Source: Piscinibacter sp. HJYY11
Lineage (GTDB): Bacteria > Pseudomonadota > Gammaproteobacteria > Burkholderiales > Burkholderiaceae_C
Assembly (NCBI RefSeq): GCF_016735515.1
Contig: NZ_JAERQZ010000001.1
Location: forward strand, 620,001 to 684,000
Direction: 5' to 3'
Length of the DNA: 64,000 nt
Of this stretch, positions 1 through 7,636 are shown one piece after another. A program made the position numbers and the translations under genes. The notes under the pieces were generated by a model. The model worked only from the letters and a program-made list of their open reading frames with translations. It was not told where the DNA came from and did not search any database. How positions within the stretch are numbered: the stretch's first letter is position 1; each line of letters starts with the position of its first letter.

Positions 1-5
1 CCCGC

Positions 6-1709
6 ATGAACACGAGGGCATCCCGGCACGCACCCGGCGCCACGCGCGAGCTCGGTCGCCTGCAGGAGATCGTGGCGGTGCTGGTGCGCCATGGCCTGGG
101 CGACGCGGTGCGGCGCATGGGCTGGGCCGACCTGCTGGAGAAGGCCGGCCGGCTGGTGCACTGGAACAGCGCCGCGGAGCTCGCGCGCCTGCCGCCGCCG
201 CTGCAGGTGCGCCGCGCGCTCGAGGAGCTGGGGCCGACCTTCGTCAAGCTCGGGCAGATCCTCGCCGGACGCGCAGACCTCCTCGGCCCGGAATGGATCA
301 CCGAGTTCGAGAAGCTGCACAGCCGCGTGCCGGCGGTTCCCTTCGAGGAGCTGCATGCCCAGCTGGTCGAAGACCTGGGAGGCGAGCCGTCGCAGGTCTT
401 TGCCTGGTTCGACGAACAGCCGCTGGCGGCTGCCTCGATCGCGCAGGTGCACCGTGCGCGCCTGCACGACGGCAGCGAGGTGGTGGTGAAGATCCGCCGG
501 CCCGGCATCCGCCCGGTGATCGAAGCCGACCTGCGCCTGCTGGAGCGGCTGGCCGGCATCGCCGCGAACCGCTGGCCGGACCTGCGGCCCTACGGGCCGG
601 TGGCGCTCGTGCAGGAGTTCGGCCGCTCGCTGCGCCGAGAGCTCGACCTCGCGCATGAATGCCGGCAAGCCGAGCGCATCGCCGCCAACTTCAGCGGCCA
701 GGCTGAGATCGTGATCCCGAAGGTCTACTGGGAGTGGACGCACGAGCGGGTCAACGTGCAGCAGTTCATCGACGGGCTGCCCGGCAGTGCGCTCGAGCGC
801 GCCGAAAGCGAAGGCCTCGACCGCAAGCTGCTGGCCCAACGCGGCGCGAAGGCGGTGTTGAAGATGGTGGTGGAAGACGGCCTCTTCCACGCCGATCCTC
901 ACCCCGGCAACGTGTTCTACCTGCCGGGCAACCGCATCGCCTTCATCGACTTCGGGATGGTGGGGCGGCTGTCCATGCAGCGCCGCGACGAGCTGCTCAA
1001 GCTGATGCTCGGCCTGGTGCAGCGCGACCCGTCGGCGGTGGCCGATGTGCTGCTGGAGTGGGCCGATGGCTCGGCCGAGGAAGAGATGCTGCTGAACGCC
1101 GACATCGAGGCCTTCGTCGACACCTACCACGGCGTGCCGCTGGCGCAGCTGAGCCTGGCTGCCATGCTGGCCGACGTGACCGCCATCCTGCGCCGCCACA
1201 AGCTGAGCCTGCCGTCGGACCTGGCGCTGCTCATCAAGGCTTTCATCTCGACCGAGGGCATGGGCCGTGGTCTCGACCCCGATTTCCACATGGCCGCCGA
1301 GGCCCTGCCGCTGCTCAGGCGTGCGCTGCGGGCGCGCTACCACCCGAAGGCGGTGATGCGGCGTGGCTGGCAGGCGCTGAGCCGCATGGCCGGGCTGCTG
1401 GGTGCGGTGCCGGACGACCTGGCACGGCTGCTGCGCCACGTGCGCCATGGTGGCGTGCAGGTCCACATCGACGTGCACCACCTGGACCGCGTGGGCGATC
1501 AACTCGACCGTGCCGCCAGCCGCCTCACCGTGGGTCTGGTCGTGGCCGCGCTCATCGTCGGTTCGTCGATCGTGATGACGGTGCGCGGCGGCCCGATGCT
1601 GCTCGGGCTGCCGGCCTTCGGCCTGCTGGGATTCGTCGGCGCTTGCGCGGGGGCGGTGTGGCTGCTGCGCTCGATCTGGCGCAGCGGACACCACGAGCCG
1701 AGGGAGTGA
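6..1709 (+). CDS. ABC1/UbiB-family atypical protein kinase
   Basis: A 567-residue member of the ABC1/ADCK/UbiB family, membrane-associated kinase-like ATPases linked in bacteria to ubiquinone synthesis or lipid homeostasis. Family landmarks are in order: KLGQ at residues 81-84 (the KxGQ motif of the N-terminal extension), an alanine-rich nucleotide loop AAASIAQVH at 141-149, a lysine in VVVKIRRPG near 162, the HADPHPGN catalytic loop near 298, and IDFG near 316. Two hydrophobic segments end the protein (about 500-555), as in UbiB. No other ubiquinone gene is adjacent, so it may be a UbiB-like paralogue rather than UbiB itself. The start lies five bases from the window edge, so its ribosome binding site cannot be seen and the true start could lie upstream. 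It converges on the universal stress protein gene. Confidence 0.88.
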   Translation: MNTRASRHAPGATRELGRLQEIVAVLVRHGLGDAVRRMGWADLLEKAGRLVHWNSAAELARLPPPLQVRRALEELGPTFVKLGQILAGRADLLGPEWITEFEKLHSRVPAVPFEELHAQLVEDLGGEPSQVFAWFDEQPLAAASIAQVHRARLHDGSEVVVKIRRPGIRPVIEADLRLLERLAGIAANRWPDLRPYGPVALVQEFGRSLRRELDLAHECRQAERIAANFSGQAEIVIPKVYWEWTHERVNVQQFIDGLPGSALERAESEGLDRKLLAQRGAKAVLKMVVEDGLFHADPHPGNVFYLPGNRIAFIDFGMVGRLSMQRRDELLKLMLGLVQRDPSAVADVLLEWADGSAEEEMLLNADIEAFVDTYHGVPLAQLSLAAMLADVTAILRRHKLSLPSDLALLIKAFISTEGMGRGLDPDFHMAAEALPLLRRALRARYHPKAVMRRGWQALSRMAGLLGAVPDDLARLLRHVRHGGVQVHIDVHHLDRVGDQLDRAASRLTVGLVVAALIVGSSIVMTVRGGPMLLGLPAFGLLGFVGACAGAVWLLRSIWRSGHHEPRE

Positions 1710-1739
1710 CCAGCCCCGCTGGGGGCAGGGCAGCCGATC

Positions 1740-2174
1740 TCAAGCGCGCGGCGGCGGGATGACCACCACCGGCACCGGCGCGCTCGCCAGCACGCGTGAC
1801 ACCACCGACCCCAGTGCAAGCTGCCCGATGGCACCGTGGCCCCGCGAGCCCATGACGATCATGTCGGCGTGCCACTGCGTCGCCTGCTCGACGATCACGT
1901 TCGCGGCCGGGCCCTCGTTGTGGAAATACTCCGCCCTGATGCCGTGACGCTCGAGGAAGATCCGCACCGGGCGGAACACGTCATTCGCCTCCGAGATGCG
2001 GCGCATGGCGGCCTGGTTGTCATCGAGCAGCAGGCGCAGGCCGTTGGGCAGCGGCGTCTGCGCGTGCACCACTGCGTAGCGCTGTTCGCGGGACAACCAC
2101 TCCTGGTGGGCACCGAGCCAGGCCAGCATGTGGCGGCTGAACGGGCTGTCGTCGACTGCGAGCAGGATGTTCAT
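1740..2174 (-). CDS. Universal stress protein (UspA family)
   Basis: A 144-residue single-domain universal stress protein. It opens with MNILLAVDDSPFS, the usual first beta strand with the nucleotide-contacting aspartate, and ends with GSRGHGAIGQLALGS, which fits the G-2x-G-9x-G-S ATP-binding signature of the ATP-binding Usp subgroup. A longer reading frame extends upstream to 2303, but the ATG at 2174 has an AGAGGA ribosome site and matches the family N-terminus, so I chose it. It is the last gene of a probable hsp20 - alcohol dehydrogenase - usp operon, 88 bp after the dehydrogenase. Such cytosolic proteins often aid survival under low oxygen or starvation; the exact role here is inferred from context. 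Confidence 0.9.
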   Translation of the reverse strand: MNILLAVDDSPFSRHMLAWLGAHQEWLSREQRYAVVHAQTPLPNGLRLLLDDNQAAMRRISEANDVFRPVRIFLERHGIRAEYFHNEGPAANVIVEQATQWHADMIVMGSRGHGAIGQLALGSVVSRVLASAPVPVVVIPPPRA

Positions 2175-2262
2175 GGGACGGTCCTCTGTGTAAGCCATGG
2201 AGCCTTGAAGGTAGGTCGCGTTTCGACGCAGGAGCTTGACGCGGCGCAAACCTCGGCGCTGT

Positions 2263-3273
2263 TCATGGCACCAGCACGGCGGCGCCCTCGAAGGTGCCGG
2301 CACGCAGCCCGTTCAGGGCCTCGTTGGCCCGCTCGAGCGCAAACGGCGTCGTGTGGACTTTCAACGGGTGCTCGTGCACGAACGCGAAGAACGAGCGGGC
2401 ATCGTCGCGCGTGAGGTTGGCCACCGAGCGCACTTCGCGTTCGCCCCAGAGCAGCGCATAGGGAAACGCCGGGATGTCGCTCATGTGGATGCCGGCGCAA
2501 ACGACTCGCCCGCCGCGCCGCAGGTGCGAGAGGGCGAGCGGCACGAGCGCGCCATCGGGGGCGAAGAGGATTGCCGCGTCGAGCGGCTGCGGCGGTGGCG
2601 TGTCGGTGCCCCCCGCCCAATCGGCGCCGAGCGTGCGCGCGAAGGCCTGGCGCGCCACATCGGCGGGGCGCGTGAACGCAAAGACATGCCGGCCCTGCGC
2701 CTTCGCCGCCTGAGCGATCAGGTGGGCGGAAGCACCGAAGCCGTAGAGCCCGACGACACGGGCCTCATCGCCGGCGGCCTGCAGTGCCCGCCAGCCGATG
2801 AGCCCGGCACACAGCAGGGGCGCCGTGTCGACCGGGTCGAGCGAGTGCGGCAGCGCGACGCAGAAGTCGGCATGGGCCACGACGTGCGACGCGTAGCCGC
2901 CGTCGCGCCCGTGGCCGGTGAACACCGCACGGGAACACAGGTTCTCGCGGCCGCGGCGGCAGTCGTCGCACTCTCCGCAGGCCCAGCCGAGCCAGGGGAT
3001 GCCGACACGATCTCCGACGAGCCAGCCACGCACGCCGTCGCCCAGGCCCTCGACCGTGCCGACGACCTCGTGGCCCGGGACCACGCAGCCGCAGGGCGGG
3101 GCCAGGTCGCCGTCGGCGATGTGCAGGTCGGTGCGGCAGACCCCGCAGGCCAGCACCCTGACGAGCAATTCGCCCGGGCCCGGCCGGGGCAGAGCACGCA
3201 ACTCCAGTTCGAGCGGCCGCCCCGCGCCACGAAAGACCATGGCACGCATGGCGCTGCCCGACGGGGCGGTCAT
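2263..3273 (-). CDS. Zinc-dependent alcohol dehydrogenase (MDR superfamily)
   Basis: A 336-residue medium-chain dehydrogenase that should oxidise an alcohol or reduce an aldehyde with NAD(P). Catalytic zinc ligands are visible as Cys46 (GVCRTDLH) and the GHE motif with His68. Four structural-zinc cysteines sit at 99, 102, 105 and 113. The dinucleotide fold is marked by VGLYGFGASAHL. It resembles the AdhA type of proteobacterial zinc-binding alcohol dehydrogenases. Its start codon overlaps the stop of hsp20 as ATGA, implying translational coupling, and in-frame ATGs at 3249 and 3240 are alternative starts with no better ribosome site. Grouping with hsp20 and usp resembles low-oxygen gene sets of other betaproteobacteria. 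The substrate cannot be told. Confidence 0.9.
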   Translation of the reverse strand: MTAPSGSAMRAMVFRGAGRPLELELRALPRPGPGELLVRVLACGVCRTDLHIADGDLAPPCGCVVPGHEVVGTVEGLGDGVRGWLVGDRVGIPWLGWACGECDDCRRGRENLCSRAVFTGHGRDGGYASHVVAHADFCVALPHSLDPVDTAPLLCAGLIGWRALQAAGDEARVVGLYGFGASAHLIAQAAKAQGRHVFAFTRPADVARQAFARTLGADWAGGTDTPPPQPLDAAILFAPDGALVPLALSHLRRGGRVVCAGIHMSDIPAFPYALLWGEREVRSVANLTRDDARSFFAFVHEHPLKVHTTPFALERANEALNGLRAGTFEGAAVLVP

Positions 3274-3689
3274 TTGATGGCGATGGTCCGGCTGCTGGAG
3301 CCTTCGCGCTTGGGCAGGGTCAGCGTGAGCACGCCGTTGTCGAGCTTTGCAGAAACGTCCTTCTCGTCGACCTCGTGCTCCAGCGTGAAGCTGCGCGAGA
3401 CCATGCCGGTGCAGGTTTCGGTCAGCAGCACCCGCTTGCCTTGTTTTTCTTCCTTCTCGCGCTTCACCTCGGCGCTGATGGAGACGAAGTTGCGGTTGAC
3501 GGTGACGCGGATGTCGTCCTTGCGAACGCCCGGCACCTCGGCGCGCACTTCGTACTGCTTGTCGGTTTCGCTGACGTCGATGGGAATGTCGTTCGGCAGG
3601 TCGTCGGCCAGCCGCGAGGGGCGCGGGAAGCCGCGGAAGAAGTCCGGGAAGAAGTCGTTCAGTCGTTCGAAGCGTGTCAGTGCGTTCAT
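3270..3689 (-). CDS. Small heat shock protein, Hsp20/alpha-crystallin family
   Basis: A 139-residue ATP-independent holdase chaperone. The alpha-crystallin domain runs from about residue 35 to 130, with the expected EVPGVRKDDI and LDNGVLTLTLPK blocks and a C-terminal I-x-I motif (IAI) used in oligomer assembly. A much longer open frame extends upstream to 4775 but is antisense to the CoA-ligase-like gene. The ATG at 3689 is preceded by AGGAGAG at good spacing and gives the family length, so it is the start. It heads an operon with the overlapping alcohol dehydrogenase and the universal stress protein. An FNR-like box lies about 110 bp upstream, suggesting induction under low oxygen; I saw no CIRCE element or heat-shock promoter I would defend. 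Confidence 0.93.
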   Translation of the reverse strand: MNALTRFERLNDFFPDFFRGFPRPSRLADDLPNDIPIDVSETDKQYEVRAEVPGVRKDDIRVTVNRNFVSISAEVKREKEEKQGKRVLLTETCTGMVSRSFTLEHEVDEKDVSAKLDNGVLTLTLPKREGSSSRTIAIK

Positions 3690-3791
3690 CTTTCTCTCCT
3701 GTGTCGATGTGGCGCCGCGCGGCCTCGGAATGCCTGCGGCTTGGTGATCTTTTGGCAGACGGTGGAGGAGGGCATTGCGTTGCATCAAGGG

Positions 3792-3805
3792 TTGATCTGC
3801 ATCAC
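3792..3805. promoter_or_regulatory. FNR/ANR-like box in divergent promoter region
   Basis: The 14-mer TTGATctgcATCAC matches the FNR/ANR consensus TTGAT-N4-ATCAA in nine of ten half-site positions. It lies between the divergent hsp20 operon (start 3689) and the micro-ORF plus CoA-ligase-like gene (3857 and 3930). Further TTGAT and ATCAA half-sites surround it. The site is seen; binding by an FNR-type regulator is inferred. Confidence 0.6.
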
Positions 3806-3856
3806 ATGCGGCCCTTTGATCTGACGCATGCTGTCGATGTTCGGAAGGAGATGACC

Positions 3857-3916
3857 ATGAAACGCGGCGTACTGCTGGAATCGCTTGCTGCGCGGCTGCC
3901 GGGCCTGAGCGCCTAG
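3857..3916 (+). CDS. Candidate 19-residue micro-ORF with strong ribosome site
   Basis: A tiny reading frame encoding MKRGVLLESLAARLPGLSA, ended by TAG. The ribosome site GGAAGGAG at 3843-3850 is six bases before the ATG and is the strongest in this region. An in-frame ATG at 3851 touches that site directly and is too close to use. The frame ends 13 bp before the ATG of the CoA-ligase-like gene, whose own ribosome site is weak, so the micro-ORF could couple translation of that gene or act as a leader. The peptide has a basic start and is weakly hydrophobic and helical, with no signal-peptide pattern. It resembles nothing I recognise, and the evidence is only the ribosome site and placement. 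Confidence 0.45.
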   Translation: MKRGVLLESLAARLPGLSA

Positions 3917-3929
3917 CGTCGGACGAACG

Positions 3930-5303
3930 ATGAACCCATGGTTGTGGAGCGCCGTGGCCGGTGAGACCATGGCCGCGTCTCTCGGTGGGCCGCACGCGCT
4001 GGCGGCACTGCAATCGCGCCGGCTCCAGGCGCTGCTTCGTCATGCCAAGGCGAAATCTCCGCTGTTTCGCCGCCTGCTGGACGGCATCGACCCTGCCGAG
4101 GCCAGGCTGCAGGACCTGCCGGTCACCCGCAAACGCGAGCTGATGGCAAGGTTCGACGAGTGGGTCACCGACCCGGCCTTGCACCTCGATGCGGTGCGCC
4201 GCTTCATGCGCGACAGCGATCGCATCGGTACGCCAGGACCGGGTGGCTACATGGTCTGGCAGAGCTCCGGCAGTTCGGGCGAGGCGGGTGTCTTCGTCCA
4301 GGACGATGCCGCGATGGCGGTCTACGACGCGCTCGAATCGCAGCGCCGGCCCTGGAGTTCGCGTCGCTTCACCGACCCGTGGTTCGTCGGTGAGCGCATC
4401 GCGTATGTCGGTGCGACGAACGGGCACTTCGCCGGCATCGCGTCGATCCGGCGCCTGCGACGGCTGAACCCGGTGTTCGCCGGCAGGCTTCACGAAGTGT
4501 CGTTCCTGCAACCCATGGCGCAGCTCGTCTCGCAGCTGAATGCCTTGGAGCCGACCATCGTCTCCACCTACCCCAGCTCGGCGGTGCTGCTGGCGCAGGA
4601 GCACCTCGCGGGCCGCTTGCGGATCCGCCCAAGCGAGATCTGGACCGGCGGGGAATCGATGTCGCCGACCATGCGGCGCCATGTCGAGCAGGCTTTCGGC
4701 TGCGAGGTCGTCGACAGCTATGGGGCGTCGGAATTCCTGGCGCTCGCATCGCCGTGTCGTTGCGGCTGCCTGCACCTCAACAGCGACTGGGCGATTCTGG
4801 AATCAGTCGATCGAGACGCCCAGCCCGTGCCGCAAGGCCAGCTTGGCGCCACCGCGCTGCTCACCAACCTGGCCAATCGCCTGCAGCCGCTGATCCGCTA
4901 CGACCTGGGCGACCGCATCCGCGTGCATGCCGAAGGCTGCGACTGCGGTTCACCGTTTCCCCTGATCGACGTGCTCGGGCGCCATGACGACACCTTGCGG
5001 CTCGTGACGCAGGGGCGCGAGGTCAGCGTGCTGCCGCTGGCGCTGTGCACCGTGCTCGAGGAGGAAGGCGGTCTGGTGCACTTCCAGGTCGTCCAACGGG
5101 GCCCGGCCGAGCTTGAGATCGTGGTCGAAGACAGGGCCAAGGTGTCGCGTGAGCTGGCAGGCCGGGCTGCACGCTCGCTCAAACGGTATCTAGAGAGCGT
5201 GGGCGCCCGCGGCGTACGGTTTGCTTGGACTGAGGGGCCGCCTGTCCGACATGGCCCGGGCGGCAAGGTGCAGCGCGTGGTGGCGCTCCGTGCGCTGGCC
5301 TGA
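3930..5303 (+). CDS. Phenylacetate-CoA-ligase-like adenylate-forming enzyme
   Basis: A 457-residue protein of the PaaK / coenzyme F390 synthetase branch of adenylate-forming enzymes, which activate a carboxylate with ATP. The phosphate-binding loop is QSSGSSGEAGVF near residue 110. A mid-domain SYGASEFLALASPC carries the conserved tyrosine and glutamate region, and YDLGDR marks the hinge. CRCGCLH and CDCGSPF place a cysteine-rich patch like the metal site of some PaaK relatives. The substrate is not evident, and no phenylacetate catabolic genes lie nearby. An in-frame ATG at 3969 is an alternative start. Transcription probably starts in the gap shared with hsp20, under the FNR-like box. It converges on the MerR-type gene. 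Confidence 0.78.
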   Translation: MNPWLWSAVAGETMAASLGGPHALAALQSRRLQALLRHAKAKSPLFRRLLDGIDPAEARLQDLPVTRKRELMARFDEWVTDPALHLDAVRRFMRDSDRIGTPGPGGYMVWQSSGSSGEAGVFVQDDAAMAVYDALESQRRPWSSRRFTDPWFVGERIAYVGATNGHFAGIASIRRLRRLNPVFAGRLHEVSFLQPMAQLVSQLNALEPTIVSTYPSSAVLLAQEHLAGRLRIRPSEIWTGGESMSPTMRRHVEQAFGCEVVDSYGASEFLALASPCRCGCLHLNSDWAILESVDRDAQPVPQGQLGATALLTNLANRLQPLIRYDLGDRIRVHAEGCDCGSPFPLIDVLGRHDDTLRLVTQGREVSVLPLALCTVLEEEGGLVHFQVVQRGPAELEIVVEDRAKVSRELAGRAARSLKRYLESVGARGVRFAWTEGPPVRHGPGGKVQRVVALRALA

Positions 5304-5382
5304 GCGTGCTAAGGCGACCATGCGCCGTCGTCACTTTACATAATATACATTGTGGTGCACTTACGGCGGTTGCCTCGGCCGC

Positions 5383-6435
5383 TCATCCAGACGATCCAGG
5401 CAGCAACAAGCCTTCATGCAGCGCCAGCTGTTCCAATGCCGCCTCGAACAGCGCTCGCGATTGCGCAGCGACTTGCTTTACGTACGCGTGAAGTTGCGCA
5501 TCGGCCACGCTGCGGTGCTCGCACTCCGCGCTGTAGGCCTCGAAGTGCGACAGCTGCACCAACAGTTCGGACACATGGCGCGGGCATTCACAGGCCACCG
5601 TCGTCGACAGGCTCGCAAAGTCAGCGAGCGCCGCGTCGTCCCAACGGCGTGGCGGCACCGGCTGCGTCTGCATCGTGCGCCGCTCCGTCAGCGGCTGGGC
5701 CCGATCGGGCCTCTGCGCCAGGCCGTTGAGCCACTGTGCCAGCACGGCGTCGGGCTGCGGACCGCGCAGCAGCGTCGCGCCAGCATTCGCCAGCGCCTCG
5801 CAGACGGCGTCGGCTGCAAAGCCGTAGAGCACCAGCTTCGGCACGCCGGCAAGTGAAGGCGCCGCCGCGTCAAGCGCGGCGAGCCAATCGTCGTGAAGCC
5901 GAGGCTCGTGCAACAACACGGCATCGACGTCCGAACTTGTGAGCGCCGCGGCGGCCTGTGCCGCCGTGTCGTACGGGCCCAGCAAGGAGACGGGCCGCCC
6001 GAGGCGCCGCAACAGACCCGGCCGCCGCAGCCGAAGCCCAAGCGCGGGCCCGATCACCGCCAGCCGCCAGGCCCGGGCGGGAGGCCCTGCGGACGCCTCG
6101 CCGGTGTTGCGACCTTGCGTGGTGGCCAAGGTCTGCGCGTGTGTGGACGCGACACGTTGCAGCTGCGCCATGTCGAGCGCCGCCAAGCTGCCGATGGCGT
6201 GGCCCACCTCGGTCAGCTGCTTGATCAATGCGAGGCGCCGCACATCGTCGCCCGAGTAGAGCCGCTGGCCCGACGGAGACAACTGCGGCTGCGTGAGCGA
6301 GTAGCGGCGCTCCCACACACGCAGCGTCGCCACCGGCATCCGCAGCATCCGGGCGACGGCACCGCTGCGGTGAAGCGTCCCCTGCCCCGCACTGGCCCCC
6401 TGCCCGCCCGTGGCGGATGACTTGGTTCGTCCCAT
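5383..6435 (-). CDS. MerR/LitR-like transcriptional regulator
   Basis: A 350-residue DNA-binding protein. The N-terminal MerR winged helix is clear (LRVWERRY about residue 45, then SGQRLYSGDDVRRL). The middle region resembles the cobalamin-binding half of light-sensing LitR/CarH regulators, but I find no DxHxxG or ExHxxG motif for B12, so cofactor binding is doubtful. A cysteine-containing helical C-terminus follows (CECPRHVSELLVQLSHFEAY). I start it at the ATG at 6435 because GAGG lies six bases before it; an ATG at 6447 has no ribosome site. It diverges from a flavoprotein and two photolyase-like genes, the usual placement for LitR-type control of photoprotection, so light-dependent regulation is plausible. 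Confidence 0.8.
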   Translation of the reverse strand: MGRTKSSATGGQGASAGQGTLHRSGAVARMLRMPVATLRVWERRYSLTQPQLSPSGQRLYSGDDVRRLALIKQLTEVGHAIGSLAALDMAQLQRVASTHAQTLATTQGRNTGEASAGPPARAWRLAVIGPALGLRLRRPGLLRRLGRPVSLLGPYDTAAQAAAALTSSDVDAVLLHEPRLHDDWLAALDAAAPSLAGVPKLVLYGFAADAVCEALANAGATLLRGPQPDAVLAQWLNGLAQRPDRAQPLTERRTMQTQPVPPRRWDDAALADFASLSTTVACECPRHVSELLVQLSHFEAYSAECEHRSVADAQLHAYVKQVAAQSRALFEAALEQLALHEGLLLPGSSG

Positions 6436-6537
6436 CCAGCACCTCATGAAGCGTTATTGACCCGGATTATCAGGGCAACTTGCGCGACTATCGCAGAGCT
6501 GAACAATGTTTGACGCCGGACTCCCTATCATGACCCG

Positions 6538-7635
6538 GTGTCATTGAACTTCCCCAGAACCGTGGCCGTCATCGGTGCCGGCATGTCCGGCGCTGCATGC
6601 GCGCATGCCCTGACGCTCGCCGGCCACGCGGTTCACGTCTTCGACAAGTCACGCGGGGCCGGCGGGCGCCTGGCCACGCGTCGCTTCCAATGGGTGGAAC
6701 GAGACGGGCACGCGAGCTCCACGCGGCTCGACCATGGGGCGATCGGCATCACGGCGCGTACCGCCGCGTTCCAGTCCTTCGTCGACGATGCCGTGCGCGC
6801 AGGCGAACTGGCGGCCTGGGCGCCCGTGATGGCCGAGGGCAGCCTGCCCCTGGAAACGAATGGGCCGTTGCACGTGCCCCTGCCGGACATGCCGGCGCCG
6901 TGCCGCCGCCTGCTGGAAGCTGTGCCTGCCACCTGGTCGTTTCCCGTCGACACGCTGCAGCGCGGCCCGCTTGGCTGGCAACTCGAATCGGCCGCACAAC
7001 GCCACCCCGCGACCTTCGATGCCGTCGTGCTGGCCATCCCGCCCGCACAGGCGGCGCCCCTGATCGGCCCGCACCGGCCGGACTGGGCCCGCCACGCAAG
7101 CGTCGTGACGATTCAGCCCTGCTGGACCTTGATGGGCGTCGCGGATGCCCCGGATCCTGCCCCGACCTGGGATGCGGCACGGCCGCCGAGCGGGCCGCTC
7201 GCCTGGGTGCTGCGCAACGACGCCCGCCCTGGCAGGCCGCGCGTGCCCGGCAAGGCGCACTGGGTCGTGCACGCCCGCGCGGGTTGGAGTCGCCGCTACC
7301 TGGAGCAGCCGGCCTGCTGGGTCCAGCTGCAGTTGCAGTCGGCGCTCGGTGACTGGCTCCAGCAGCCGGTCGACTGGCACCAGAGCGTCGTGCACCGCTG
7401 GCGCTATGCACTTCCAGCGCAGCACCCGGTGCAACCGGATCCGCCGTTCTGGTGGGACGACGCGCAAGGGCTGGGCGTCTGCGGCGACTTTCTTGGCGGC
7501 GCTGGGGTGGAAGGCGCCTGGTTGTCGGGGCGTGCCTTGGCGAATGCGATGCTGCAGGCGGAGCACCAGGCCGCCTGCGAGGAACTGAAGCACGGCTTCG
7601 ACGCGTGGCGCCACCACAAGGCCGGGGGCGGCTGA
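6538..7635 (+). CDS. FAD-dependent oxidoreductase (renalase-like)
   Basis: A 365-residue flavoprotein beginning with the dinucleotide fold VAVIGAGMSGAACAHAL at residues 8-24, then DKSRGAGGRLATRR, a pattern shared with renalase-like and amine-oxidase-like NAD(P)/FAD proteins. A second FAD-contacting segment near the C-terminus reads LGVCGDFLGGAGVEGAWLSG. The start is GTG at 6538. A TATCAT hexamer lies seven bases upstream, so the mRNA could be leaderless. It sits immediately before the photolyase gene (TGA, one base, ATG) and is almost certainly co-transcribed. Similar oxidoreductases accompany photolyases in many proteobacterial light-response clusters, but the reaction is unknown. Confidence 0.8.
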   Translation: MSLNFPRTVAVIGAGMSGAACAHALTLAGHAVHVFDKSRGAGGRLATRRFQWVERDGHASSTRLDHGAIGITARTAAFQSFVDDAVRAGELAAWAPVMAEGSLPLETNGPLHVPLPDMPAPCRRLLEAVPATWSFPVDTLQRGPLGWQLESAAQRHPATFDAVVLAIPPAQAAPLIGPHRPDWARHASVVTIQPCWTLMGVADAPDPAPTWDAARPPSGPLAWVLRNDARPGRPRVPGKAHWVVHARAGWSRRYLEQPACWVQLQLQSALGDWLQQPVDWHQSVVHRWRYALPAQHPVQPDPPFWWDDAQGLGVCGDFLGGAGVEGAWLSGRALANAMLQAEHQAACEELKHGFDAWRHHKAGGG

Positions 7636-7636
7636 G

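Noticed and set aside
3690..4775. Upstream extension of the Hsp20 reading frame
   Set aside because: It would add over 360 residues antisense to the CoA-ligase-like gene; the ATG at 3689 with AGGAGAG gives the family length.
5700..6130. Cobalamin-binding domain in the MerR-type regulator
   Set aside because: The region resembles LitR in position, but no DxHxxG or ExHxxG motif can be found.
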